This document shows positions 6,353-13,548 of a stretch of 17,390 nucleotides of DNA, one piece after another. Source of the DNA: Gammaproteobacteria bacterium (GTDB lineage Bacteria > Pseudomonadota > Gammaproteobacteria > Steroidobacterales > GCA-2729495); NCBI GenBank assembly GCA_030429685.1, contig JAUIEY010000021.1, positions 1 through 17,390 of the forward strand, written 5' to 3'. The position numbers were made by a program, and so were the translations under genes. How positions within the stretch are numbered: the first letter of the stretch is position 1; each line of letters opens with the position of its first letter. The notes below the pieces were generated by a model. It worked only from the letters and a program-made list of their open reading frames with translations. It had not been told where the DNA came from and made no database searches.

Positions 6353-9300
6353 ATGCGTTTTACCGACATTTTTGTGCAGCGGCCGGTGCTGGCCGTGGTG
6401 GTCAGCCTGCTGATCCTGCTGGCCGGCCTGCGTTCCATCCAGATGCTGCAGGTGGCGCAGTACCCGCAAAGTGAAAGCGCGGTGGTGCGGGTCATGACCA
6501 GTTACCCCGGCGCCGACGCGCGGCTGGTGCGCGAGTTCATCACCATTCCGCTGGAGCGTGAGATCGCCAGCGCCGACGGTATTGATTACCTCGAGTCCAG
6601 CAGCCTGCAGGGTGCCAGCACCATCACCGCACATTTGCAGCTTAACTACCCGCCCTACGACGCACTGACGCAGATCACCACCAAGGTGAACCGCATCCGC
6701 GCCGAGTTGCCCGAGGCCAGTGAAGAGCCGGTGCTGGAAGTCGCCATCGGTGAAACCACCTCGGCGATGTACCTGAGTTTTACCAGCAAGACCCGTGCGC
6801 AGAACCAGATCACCGACTATTTGATCCGCGTGGTGCAGCCGCAGCTCGAAGCGATTGAGGGCGTGCAGCAGGCCGCAATTCTCGGCGGGCGCAACTTTGC
6901 CATGCGCATCTGGCTCGATCCGGCGCGCCTGTTCGCGCTGCAGGTCACGCCCGGTGAAGTCGCTGATGCATTGCGCGCCAACAACTTCCAGTCGGCGGTG
7001 GGCAAGACCAAGGGCGATGCCGTGTCCATCAACATGACGGCGGAAACCGACCTGCACACCGCCGAGGAATTCCGCGAGCTGGTGGTGGTTGAGCGCGATG
7101 ACACCGTTATTCGCCTTGGCGATGTCGCCACCGTGGAACTCGGCGCAGAAAACTACGACGTGTCGGTGGCCTTTAACGGCCAGATCGCGACATTTATTGC
7201 CATTGACGTGCTGCCGGCGGCCAACCCGCTGACCGTCATCCAGGAAGTCCGCGACCTGTTTCCGCGGATTGTTGCCGAGCTGCCGCCCGATATCGAAGCT
7301 GTCATCTCTTACGACAAGACACGTTACATCGAGGATGCCATTTCCGAGGTTATCCAGACACTCATCGAAGCGGCGCTCATCGTGATGCTGGTGATCTATC
7401 TGTTCCTCGGCACACTGCGCTCGGTGATCGTGCCCATTGTTGCCATTCCGCTGTCCATGATCGGTGCCGCGGCGCTGATGCTGGTGCTCGGTTATTCCAT
7501 CAACCTGTTGACCCTGCTGGCGATGGTGCTGGCGATTGGCCTGGTGGTGGACGATGCCATCATTGTGGTCGAGAACATTCAGCGCCACATCGAAGAGGGG
7601 CAGTCGCGCATGCAGGCCGCGCTGGAGGGCGCGCGCGAACTCGCCATCCCCGTCATGGCCATGACCATTACATTGTTTGCGGTGTACGCGCCGATTGGTT
7701 TTTCCGGCGGGCTGACCGGCAGCCTGTTTCGCGAATTTGCCTTCACGCTGGCAGGCGCGGTGCTGATCTCCGGCATTGTTGCGCTGACGCTGTCGCCGAT
7801 GATGTGTTCGCGTCTGCTGCCGCGCCGTTCCGAAGAGGCCCGGCTGGCGCAGTGGCTGGACGCGCGCTTTGCCGATCTGCGTGCTGCCTATGGCCGGGTG
7901 CTGCACCGCTCGCTGGATGCGGTGCCGGTGACGCTTACCTTTGCGGCGATCATTCTCGTCAGCATTTACTTCATGTTTATCACCACGCCGGCGGAACTTG
8001 CGCCGAGTGAAGACCAGGGCATTGTGCTGATCATGTCCACCGCCGAGGCCACCACCTCGCCGGAACAACTGACGCGGCACACCGCGGCACTGGTGGAAGG
8101 TTATCGTGAGCTCGCCGATGCCGATCAGAGCTTCTTGTTTAATGGCGCGATGGGCAGCGGGCCGGCCACCACCAGCAATACGGCCTTGTCCGGCCTGGTG
8201 CTGAAACCGTGGAGTGAGCGCGACCGCAGTATCAACGCCATCATTCCCGAGGTGCAGGGCATTGCCGATCGCGTGGCCGGCCTGCAGTCGGCGGCGTTCA
8301 CGCTGCCGGCCATGCCCGGTGCCGGCGGCGGTCTGCCGGTGCAGTTCGTGATCGGTTCGACCCAGCCGCAGATGGCCTCCTATGACATCGGCCAGCAGCT
8401 GGTGCAGGAAGCCTATGGCAGCGGCCTGTTTGTGTACGCCAACCTCGACGTGAAATTCGACCGGCCGGAGACCAGCATCTCCATAGATCGCGCCAAGGCC
8501 GGCAACCTCGGTATTGATATGCAGCAGCTTGGCAGCGATCTCGGCGTGATGCTCAGCGATCAGTACGTCAATCGCTTCAGCCTGCAGGGGCGCAGCTACA
8601 AAGTGATTCCGCAGGTGGAACGACGTTACCGGCTGAACCCGGAACAGATCGGCCTGTTCCCGGTGCGCACCGCGAGTGGCGATATTGTGCCGTTGTCCAA
8701 CCTGGTGGATTACCAGAAGACGGTGGAGCCGCAGGAACTGAAACGCTTCCAGCAGCAGAACTCGGTGACACTGTCCGCCGTGCCCGCACCGGGCGTCACC
8801 ATGGGTACCGCGCTGGAGTTTTTGTCGGCCACCGCCAAACGGCTGGCTCCGGAAGGCTTCCGCGTGGACTACGCCGGCCCGTCGCGGCAATACATCCAGG
8901 AAGGCAGCGGGCTGGTGCTGACGTTCTTCTTTTCGCTGCTGGTGATTTATTTAGTGCTGGCCGCGCAGTTTGAATCCTTCCGCGACCCGCTGATCATGCT
9001 GGTGAGTGTGCCCATGTCCATAGCCGGCGCGCTGGCGTTTCTCACCCTCGGTGCCGCGACCATAAATATCTACACACAAGTCGGGCTGATCACCCTGATC
9101 GGTCTGATCAGCAAGCACGGCATCCTGATTGTGGAGTTCGCCAATCAGCTGCAGCATGAAGAAAAGCTCGATAAACGCGCCGCGGTAGAAAAAGCCGCCG
9201 GCATTCGATTACGCCCGGTGCTGATGACCACCGCTGCTACCGTGCTCGGCGTGATGCCGCTGCTGCTCGCCAGCGGCGCCGGCGCCGTGAGTCGTTACAA

Positions 9301-9406
9301 CATCGGCCTGGTGGTGGCCAGCGGCATGGCCATTGGTACGTTGTTCACCATCTTCGTCGTGCCTGCGGTGTACATGGCCATCGCGCGGGATCACCGCGCG
9401 GCATAA
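6353..9406 (+). CDS. RND efflux pump, HAE1 (AcrB/MexB/MexI-like) family
   Basis: A 1017-residue proton-driven inner-membrane exporter of full family length. The N-terminus (MRFTDIFVQRPVLAVV) is typical. Two large periplasmic loops alternate with two six-helix membrane halves. The proton-relay residues are present: the DD pair in GLVVDDAIIVVENIQRH (Asp400, Asp401; AcrB Asp407/408), the Lys in GLISKHGILIVEFANQ (AcrB Lys940 position) and the Thr in RPVLMTTAATVLG. The pump therefore looks functional. It probably exports drugs, solvents or metabolites; substrate range cannot be read from sequence. No OprM/TolC gene follows, so the channel must be encoded elsewhere. Confidence 0.97.
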   Translation: MRFTDIFVQRPVLAVVVSLLILLAGLRSIQMLQVAQYPQSESAVVRVMTSYPGADARLVREFITIPLEREIASADGIDYLESSSLQGASTITAHLQLNYPPYDALTQITTKVNRIRAELPEASEEPVLEVAIGETTSAMYLSFTSKTRAQNQITDYLIRVVQPQLEAIEGVQQAAILGGRNFAMRIWLDPARLFALQVTPGEVADALRANNFQSAVGKTKGDAVSINMTAETDLHTAEEFRELVVVERDDTVIRLGDVATVELGAENYDVSVAFNGQIATFIAIDVLPAANPLTVIQEVRDLFPRIVAELPPDIEAVISYDKTRYIEDAISEVIQTLIEAALIVMLVIYLFLGTLRSVIVPIVAIPLSMIGAAALMLVLGYSINLLTLLAMVLAIGLVVDDAIIVVENIQRHIEEGQSRMQAALEGARELAIPVMAMTITLFAVYAPIGFSGGLTGSLFREFAFTLAGAVLISGIVALTLSPMMCSRLLPRRSEEARLAQWLDARFADLRAAYGRVLHRSLDAVPVTLTFAAIILVSIYFMFITTPAELAPSEDQGIVLIMSTAEATTSPEQLTRHTAALVEGYRELADADQSFLFNGAMGSGPATTSNTALSGLVLKPWSERDRSINAIIPEVQGIADRVAGLQSAAFTLPAMPGAGGGLPVQFVIGSTQPQMASYDIGQQLVQEAYGSGLFVYANLDVKFDRPETSISIDRAKAGNLGIDMQQLGSDLGVMLSDQYVNRFSLQGRSYKVIPQVERRYRLNPEQIGLFPVRTASGDIVPLSNLVDYQKTVEPQELKRFQQQNSVTLSAVPAPGVTMGTALEFLSATAKRLAPEGFRVDYAGPSRQYIQEGSGLVLTFFFSLLVIYLVLAAQFESFRDPLIMLVSVPMSIAGALAFLTLGAATINIYTQVGLITLIGLISKHGILIVEFANQLQHEEKLDKRAAVEKAAGIRLRPVLMTTAATVLGVMPLLLASGAGAVSRYNIGLVVASGMAIGTLFTIFVVPAVYMAIARDHRAA

Positions 9407-9450
9407 CGCGCAACGCCATTCAGGCGGCCGAACCGTCAGAACTGCTCAAC

Positions 9451-9468
9451 CCCGACTGGAATGTCGGG
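9451..9468 (+). other. Small hairpin downstream of the RND pump
   Basis: CCCGAC-TGGAAT-GTCGGG forms a 6-bp stem 45 bp after the pump stop. No U-tract follows, so it is at best a Rho-dependent or processing structure and not a clear intrinsic terminator. Confidence 0.3.
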
Positions 9469-9508
9469 CTCGTGCAGTCCAAACTGTTCATCACCATCAC
9501 TTATCAGT

Positions 9509-9549
9509 CTGCGGCTGACGATCGGGCAGGGCTGCCCCTATAGCCGCAG
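9509..9549 (+). promoter_or_regulatory. Nested hairpin in the leader of the 9572 gene
   Basis: CTGCGGCT (9509-9516) pairs perfectly with AGCCGCAG (9542-9549). Inside, GGGCA (9524-9528) pairs with TGCCC (9533-9537). The 41-nt structure ends 10 nt before the AGGAGG ribosome-binding site. No U-run follows, so it is more likely an mRNA leader element, processing site or binding site than a terminator. Confidence 0.45.
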
Positions 9550-9559
9550 GCGGACTGGC

Positions 9560-9565
9560 AGGAGG
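9560..9565 (+). promoter_or_regulatory. Consensus ribosome-binding site deciding the start at 9572
   Basis: A full AGGAGG lies 6 nt before ATG 9572. It rules against the upstream in-frame start at 9461, whose extra 37 codons run through the hairpin. Confidence 0.85.
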
Positions 9566-9571
9566 CACAAC

Positions 9572-10177
9572 ATGGCTAAAGCGCAACCAATAAATGCTGG
9601 ACAACCCGCTCAGCAGGCGACTCCCGAAATTAAGCGCCCCGCGCATTGGCGCGAACAGCACGGCAGTGGTTTCGAAGGTCGCGAAGCGCTGCTCGGTCAG
9701 GCCATGAGTATGGTTATCAAGACGCTCAATCAGACCGAGCCATACCAACATCACGTTAACGGCGCGCTCGTGCTGGCGCACCTTGGCGCTATGCAGTTTG
9801 CTAAAAACAATGGCCTGCTCGAAGAGTACGTGCAGCATGACCGCAAAATGATGGAGCCGGTGAATTTGCGCATCAAAAAACTGATTGAAGCAACCGGCAA
9901 CAAAGAACTGGCGCTGGAAGCGACCTTTGATATCACCGAATGTCACTATCAACTGGTGCTGGACACCCGCATCGAACCCGGCAAACGCACCTGGGTGTCG
10001 CCGTTCAGGCAAAGCGTCGAAGCCTGCGCGCGCATGGGCATGATGGATATGACCGAGGAGGACGTCCATAACCTGTGGACGCGGCCGCGCCTGGAAGCCT
10101 ATGCCGAAGACATGGGCGTGGAATTTCGTGTTTCTGACCTCGGTCCTGACGGCACTATCACCTGCGAGGTGTTGTGA
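9572..10177 (+). CDS. Hypothetical cytoplasmic protein, function unknown
   Basis: A 201-residue soluble protein with no signal peptide or membrane segment. The N-terminal 25 residues are low-complexity (Ala/Gln/Pro). The rest is predicted helical and rich in conserved-looking His, Trp and Met residues: HWREQHGSGF near 26-35, QHHVNGALVLAHLGAMQF near 58-75, TECHYQLVLDTRIEPGKRTW near 120-139, then EACARMGMMDMTEEDVHNLW. The start is fixed by a consensus RBS. The stop overlaps the GTG of the next gene by 4 nt, so the two are translationally coupled. I do not recognise a named family. Confidence 0.8.
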   Translation: MAKAQPINAGQPAQQATPEIKRPAHWREQHGSGFEGREALLGQAMSMVIKTLNQTEPYQHHVNGALVLAHLGAMQFAKNNGLLEEYVQHDRKMMEPVNLRIKKLIEATGNKELALEATFDITECHYQLVLDTRIEPGKRTWVSPFRQSVEACARMGMMDMTEEDVHNLWTRPRLEAYAEDMGVEFRVSDLGPDGTITCEVL

Positions 10178-10401
10178 CCTGGCGCGTGAACCCAATCAGC
10201 CCCAAAAAACTGCTGCATACCAAATGGACGGCTGCCCAGCCGGCCAAAAAGGAAAAGCATTTTTTAGTAACAGCCGTGCACGAAGACGCTGAGGGCAACC
10301 CGCAAAGCGTCACCCTTGAAGCGGTGCACAGCAAGCGCGAGCAAAAACTGGATTGGCGCGAGCTCAAAGACGCCGCGCGCTGGCGGCAGGGCTGGGTGTA
10401 A
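10174..10401 (+). CDS. Small Trp-rich protein, DUF2389 / TIGR02450 family
   Basis: A 75-residue protein that matches the remembered pattern of this small family closely: N-P-I-S-P-K-K-L-L-H-T-K-W-T-A, then KEKHFLV, LEAVHSKR, DWRELKDAARWRQGW. It has four tryptophans and no membrane segment. The biochemical role of the family is unknown. The GTG start overlaps the TGA of the upstream gene (GTGA), which implies coupled translation. GTG 10174 is the only start that leaves the conserved block complete. Confidence 0.88.
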   Translation: MTWRVNPISPKKLLHTKWTAAQPAKKEKHFLVTAVHEDAEGNPQSVTLEAVHSKREQKLDWRELKDAARWRQGWV

Positions 10402-10437
10402 GGACAGCTGGGCCCTGCAAAAACTTTGGAATCCCGC

Positions 10438-10471
10438 GCCGGGAATTGCATAGCGACTAGAGCCGGGAATT
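10438..10471 (+). repeat. Two direct copies of GCCGGGAATT
   Basis: GCCGGGAATT occurs at 10438-10447 and 10462-10471, 24 bp apart, just after the DUF2389 gene. The first copy overlaps a small hairpin (TCCCG-CGC-CGGGA, 10432-10444) without a U-tract. The function is unknown. Confidence 0.4.
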
Positions 10472-10483
10472 CTTAGGAAAGGT

Positions 10484-10504
10484 ATCAATTTCACCCAAAT
10501 TGAT
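10484..10504. promoter_or_regulatory. Interrupted palindrome upstream of the sigma-54 activator gene
   Basis: ATCAATTT-CACCC-AAATTGAT has perfect 8-bp arms around a 5-bp spacer, centred about 97 bp before the activator start codon. It lies in the 189-bp gap 10402-10590, which otherwise holds no gene and no confident promoter. Size and symmetry fit a dimeric regulator site; the cognate protein is unknown. Confidence 0.5.
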
Positions 10505-10590
10505 GAGGTGCTAACTCCGCTCCATTTGCTAGACTAAATACCCAATAGCAGATTCTGCGATCACCGCAAGGATGGCGGGGGAGCCGACTG

Positions 10591-11574
10591 GTGACAGTCG
10601 AGACCGAAGACTTTGCTGGGCTGGGCCTTATTGGCAATTCGCCGCCCTTTCTTGAGGCGTTGCGCAAAGTTGCCTGTGTTGCCGACCTTGACGTAACGGT
10701 GACTATCTACGGAGAAACCGGAACTGGCAAGGAACTGATCGCCAGGGCCATTCACTATTCCGGCAATCGTTCTGCCGCCCCTTTTGTTCCCGTCAATTGC
10801 GGTGCACTGCCGGATACGCTCTTTGAGAACGAAATGTTCGGTCACGAACGTGGTTCATTTACCGACGCGCGCTCGAAGCAAGCGGGTCTGGTTGAACTTG
10901 CCGATTCTGGCACGCTGTTTCTTGACGAAGTTGAAGCCCTCACTCCCAAAGCTCAGGCAGGCTTGCTGCGGTTTCTGCAGGAAAAGAGCTATCGGCCGTT
11001 GGGAGCCAAGGCAGACAGGGTCGCAGACGTAAGAATAATCGCAGCGACAAATGAGACGCTAAGTATACTGGCCCAGCGGCGGCAATTCCGCCGCGATCTC
11101 TATTACAGGCTTAGCCTTATACCGATCAATTTGCCTGCTCTGAGAGAACGGGGGGCAGATATACACTTGCTTACTGACTATTTCGTCACCAAATATCAAC
11201 ATCAATACGATATGCCCGGGCGCATCCTGTCCGCTGCCGCGCAGAATAGCCTGTTGAGTCACGACTGGCCCGGCAATATTCGCGAGCTCGAAAACGCACT
11301 GCATAGGGCATTTGTGCTTGCTGAAGACGATACCATCACCGCATCCGATCTGTTCTCGGGATCCGATGCAGCCTTCGGAATCAGCGAGTCGGGCCCGTCG
11401 GTCTCTGTCGAGCTGCCTTTTCAGACAGCCAAGTCAATGGCAATCGAGCAATTTGAAAAGCAATACCTGTCACTTCTGATGGAGAAGTTTGCACACAATA
11501 TTTCTGCTGCTGTGCGACACGCAAGAAAGGACAGGGCGGCATTGAGCCGTATGGTTAAAAAACACGGCATGTAG
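10591..11574 (+). CDS. Sigma-54-dependent activator lacking a sensory domain
   Basis: A 327-residue AAA+ enhancer-binding protein of the NtrC class. Only about 13 residues precede the ATPase domain (about 14-240), so no receiver, PAS or GAF domain is present. Visible elements are Walker A GETGTGKE (41-48), a variant sigma-54 contact loop GSFTDA (88-93) in place of GAFTGA, Walker B GTLFLDEVE (107-115), arginine-finger region FRRDLYYRLS (166-175) and sensor II WPGNIRELEN (226-235). A Fis-type HTH lies at the C-terminus (NISAAVRHARKDRAALSRMVKKHG, starting near 303). The start is GTG after a G-rich RBS; the nearby ATG at 10572 is in another frame. A -24/-12 promoter lies 104 bp downstream of the stop, making the adjacent PEP-CTERM genes its probable target. 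Confidence 0.93.
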   Translation: MTVETEDFAGLGLIGNSPPFLEALRKVACVADLDVTVTIYGETGTGKELIARAIHYSGNRSAAPFVPVNCGALPDTLFENEMFGHERGSFTDARSKQAGLVELADSGTLFLDEVEALTPKAQAGLLRFLQEKSYRPLGAKADRVADVRIIAATNETLSILAQRRQFRRDLYYRLSLIPINLPALRERGADIHLLTDYFVTKYQHQYDMPGRILSAAAQNSLLSHDWPGNIRELENALHRAFVLAEDDTITASDLFSGSDAAFGISESGPSVSVELPFQTAKSMAIEQFEKQYLSLLMEKFAHNISAAVRHARKDRAALSRMVKKHGM

Positions 11575-11607
11575 GTTTCTTAACTGTGTAACCAGCGCCA
11601 CAGGTGT

Positions 11608-11621
11608 TGTAGTTTCCTACA
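11608..11621. promoter_or_regulatory. Palindrome, candidate upstream activator site 1
   Basis: TGTAG-TTTC-CTACA is centred about 63 bp upstream of the -24 element of the sigma-54 promoter, a normal distance for an enhancer-binding protein site. The 156-bp gap 11575-11730 holds this site, a second palindrome and the promoter. Confidence 0.5.
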
Positions 11622-11655
11622 CACCCAATAACCATCTAAATATTCGTAACCTATT

Positions 11656-11671
11656 GTTCTACATATAGAAC
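11656..11671. promoter_or_regulatory. Palindrome, candidate upstream activator or modulator site 2
   Basis: GTTCTA-CATA-TAGAAC is a perfect 6-bp-arm inverted repeat ending 6 bp before the sigma-54 -24 element. That is close for a classic enhancer, so it could bind the small winged-helix protein or a repressor instead. Confidence 0.45.
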
Positions 11672-11677
11672 TGCGAC

Positions 11678-11693
11678 TGGCACGATTCCTGCT
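11678..11693 (+). promoter_or_regulatory. Sigma-54 (-24/-12) promoter
   Basis: TGGCACGATTCCTGCT matches the RpoN consensus TGGCAC-N5-TTGCW with a single difference (CTGC for TTGC). The invariant GG and GC are spaced exactly by 10 nt. Transcription should begin near 11704, leaving a leader of about 26 nt before the GTG at 11731. Confidence 0.88.
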
Positions 11694-11718
11694 TATAGGT
11701 CGTTGGCAAAACAATCGC

Positions 11719-11723
11719 AGGAG
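11719..11723 (+). promoter_or_regulatory. Ribosome-binding site for the GTG start at 11731
   Basis: AGGAG lies 7 nt before GTG 11731, inside the short leader of the sigma-54 transcript. It supports a GTG start. Confidence 0.7.
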
Positions 11724-11730
11724 TGTTTGC

Positions 11731-11979
11731 GTGTCCACGACTCACCAACAAAAACCATCGCTATCACCGTTGGAGAGCGACCTAGTCGGGTATTTCGAGA
11801 GCAATCCCGGAGCTGCGGATTCAGCTGAGGGAGTGCGTAGGTGGTGGCTGCATAAACAACTGGCCGTTCGCTCAGAAGCTCTTGTTGCTCGAGCTCTGGA
11901 AGAACTCGTCGCAAAGGGCGTCCTTACCAAACGCGAGTCCGACTATGCGGAACCAATTTATTCGTTATCTAAGCAATAA
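11731..11979 (+). CDS. Small winged-helix-like protein, first gene of the sigma-54 transcript
   Basis: An 82-residue soluble protein. Residues 10-28 form a helix (SPLESDLVGYFESNPG). Residues about 33-72 have the pattern of a winged helix: RRWWLHKQLAVRSEALVARALEELVAKGVLTKRES, in which a short helix, a recognition-like helix and the LVAKGVLTKR hairpin follow in order. A final strand is SDYAEPIYSLS. It could bind DNA and adjust expression of the locus, or act as a protein adaptor; no named family is recognised. It begins 27 nt after the predicted sigma-54 start site and ends 18 nt before the first PEP-CTERM gene. Confidence 0.75.
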   Translation: MSTTHQQKPSLSPLESDLVGYFESNPGAADSAEGVRRWWLHKQLAVRSEALVARALEELVAKGVLTKRESDYAEPIYSLSKQ

Positions 11980-11997
11980 CTGTTGAGGGATTAATTG

Positions 11998-12711
11998 ATG
12001 AAAAAACTAATGATGGCAATTGCGTTGATTACTGTAAGCGTCTCGGCTCAGGCGCTTGTCTATGAAATAAATGGGGGTAACTGGACTGGTCAGGCCAGCT
12101 GGAACACTAGTGCCATAGGGAGCATTAGCACCAACGTCTACGACAACGGCGAAGTAGGACCGCCGGCTTTACTGGCCGGCAATCCTGGTATTGTGAACTG
12201 GACGCCCGCTCTGCCTGCCTCATACAACGGCACCTATTCAGGCTTGATCGTCACCAACAACGCGGGTGTTGTCACAGGCGGTTTCCTGTCGGTTAGCGGT
12301 TGGATCGGCTCGCAGTTCATCGTTGGACCGAACTCATGGTGGGCTCACAGCTATCAGGATTTGTTGCTCAACTTCGAAACGATGACCGCTACCACAACAG
12401 GGTACGCTTGCCACGACTCGTTTCTGGCTCCCGCATCATGCGGTGCCGGCGGCGCACTACCCGCGTCTAACGTATTTTCGCTAACCGCCGGTAATGAAGG
12501 AATTGCCGGCGCGGCGCGTTATGCCGCGACCTTTGATGGCACAACACTGAGTATATTCTCGGAGGGTTATTCCGCGCCAGGTCCGGGTACCGATTATCTG
12601 AACACCTTCGACCTCGTTCCCATTCCCGCGGCTGCCTGGCTGTTCGCGTCCGGGTTGGCAGGTCTTGGCTGGTTTCGAAACAGGCAGCAGGGCGGTAGCG
12701 GAGCCGGCTAG
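11998..12711 (+). CDS. VPLPA-CTERM-type exported protein, tandem copy 1
   Basis: A 237-residue exported protein. The signal peptide is MKKLMMAIALITVSVSAQA. The mature part opens with the LVYEINGGNW block and is rich in Gly, Ala, Asn, Thr and Trp, as in secreted beta-structures. One cysteine pair lies in GYACHDSFLAPASCG. The C-terminal sorting signal is VPIPAAAWLFASG, then a hydrophobic helix and an RNR cluster, which fits the VPLPA/PEP-CTERM class processed by an exosortase. ATG 11998 is preferred over the TTG three bases upstream because GAGGGA lies before it. It is the second gene after the sigma-54 promoter. The binding partner or role is unknown. Confidence 0.88.
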   Translation: MKKLMMAIALITVSVSAQALVYEINGGNWTGQASWNTSAIGSISTNVYDNGEVGPPALLAGNPGIVNWTPALPASYNGTYSGLIVTNNAGVVTGGFLSVSGWIGSQFIVGPNSWWAHSYQDLLLNFETMTATTTGYACHDSFLAPASCGAGGALPASNVFSLTAGNEGIAGAARYAATFDGTTLSIFSEGYSAPGPGTDYLNTFDLVPIPAAAWLFASGLAGLGWFRNRQQGGSGAG

Positions 12712-12803
12712 TAGCCTGACGTATCCAGATGATTCGGCACAAGCACTGGCGAAATCGAAAAGAGTTCCAAGTGTTCCAATTTCAAATATTCAGGGATTAA
12801 CAG

Positions 12804-13502
12804 ATGTTGAGATCACGAAAAGTCGTATTTGTTGCAATAACCATGATTGTCGGCAACGCGCATGCACTGACCTATGAAATTAACGGCGGCAACTGGCAAA
12901 GCTTTGCCCGCTGGGGAACTAATGATGTAGGCGCTCCCGACACCAATACCTATGACAATGGCCAGATTGCCCCGCCGGCATTGCTAGCTGGTATGCCTGG
13001 AATCGTTAACTGGAATCCGGCTCTACCTGCTTCTTATGACGGTACTTATTCCGGGACGATAGTGACGGATGGCTCCGGTGTCGTGACGGGTGGTTTTTTA
13101 TCTGTCAGCGGCACCATAGGTCACCAGATCGTCATAGGTCCAAATTCCTGGTGGGCGCACAGCTACACAAATTTGCTGCTCGACTTTGACACCATGACGG
13201 CCACGACGACTGGCTATGCATGCCACGATTCTTACCTGGCTCCTGCGAGCTGTGGTTCCCAAGGTGCACTACTGGCTTCTACTATGTTTGGATTGACCGC
13301 GGGCAACGAAGGGCTAGACGGAGCAGCCCGTGCCGCAGCGACTTTCGACGGCGTGACCTTGACAATTTTTTCCGAGGGCTATTCAGCGCCCGGTCCGGGA
13401 ATGGATTACTCCAATTCATTCGATCTGGTTCCCATTCCTGCGGCTGCCTGGATGTTCGCGTCCGCCCTCACTCTGCTTGGCTGGAGACGGCGCAAGCCCT
13501 GA
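12804..13502 (+). CDS. VPLPA-CTERM-type exported protein, tandem copy 2
   Basis: A 232-residue paralogue of the preceding gene, colinear along the whole length and identical at most positions by eye. Shared blocks include LTYEINGGNW, PALLAGMPGIVNWNPALPASYDGTYSG, GPNSWWAHSY, GYACHDSYLAPASCG and FSEGYSAPGPG. The signal peptide (to about residue 22) and the C-terminal VPIPAAAWMFASAL plus RRRK signal are both intact, so it too should be exosortase-sorted. The signal peptide and extreme C-terminus differ most between the copies. The 92-bp gap before it shows no -24/-12 element and no terminator, so it is probably read from the same transcript. Confidence 0.88.
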   Translation: MLRSRKVVFVAITMIVGNAHALTYEINGGNWQSFARWGTNDVGAPDTNTYDNGQIAPPALLAGMPGIVNWNPALPASYDGTYSGTIVTDGSGVVTGGFLSVSGTIGHQIVIGPNSWWAHSYTNLLLDFDTMTATTTGYACHDSYLAPASCGSQGALLASTMFGLTAGNEGLDGAARAAATFDGVTLTIFSEGYSAPGPGMDYSNSFDLVPIPAAAWMFASALTLLGWRRRKP

Positions 13503-13548
13503 GACAGATTTCTAGTTATTTTCAGGTTTCCTCTCTAAATCGACATTC

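Noticed and set aside
5639..8890. 1083-codon open frame antisense to the adaptor and RND pump genes
   Set aside because: It mirrors a GC-rich, strongly coding opposite strand. Its composition (very rich in His, Gln, Arg, Gly) and lack of any domain mark it as a codon-bias shadow.
9461..9571. N-terminal extension of the 201-residue protein by 37 codons
   Set aside because: It runs through a hairpin and has no RBS, whereas ATG 9572 has a full AGGAGG.
11631..11650. IHF site between the enhancer palindrome and the sigma-54 promoter
   Set aside because: The best match to WATCAANNNNTTR has three mismatches, too weak to call, although DNA bending there would make sense.
12712..12803. Second sigma-54 promoter for the second VPLPA-CTERM gene
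   Set aside because: No GG-N10-GC pair with flanking consensus is present, so readthrough from 11678 is simpler.
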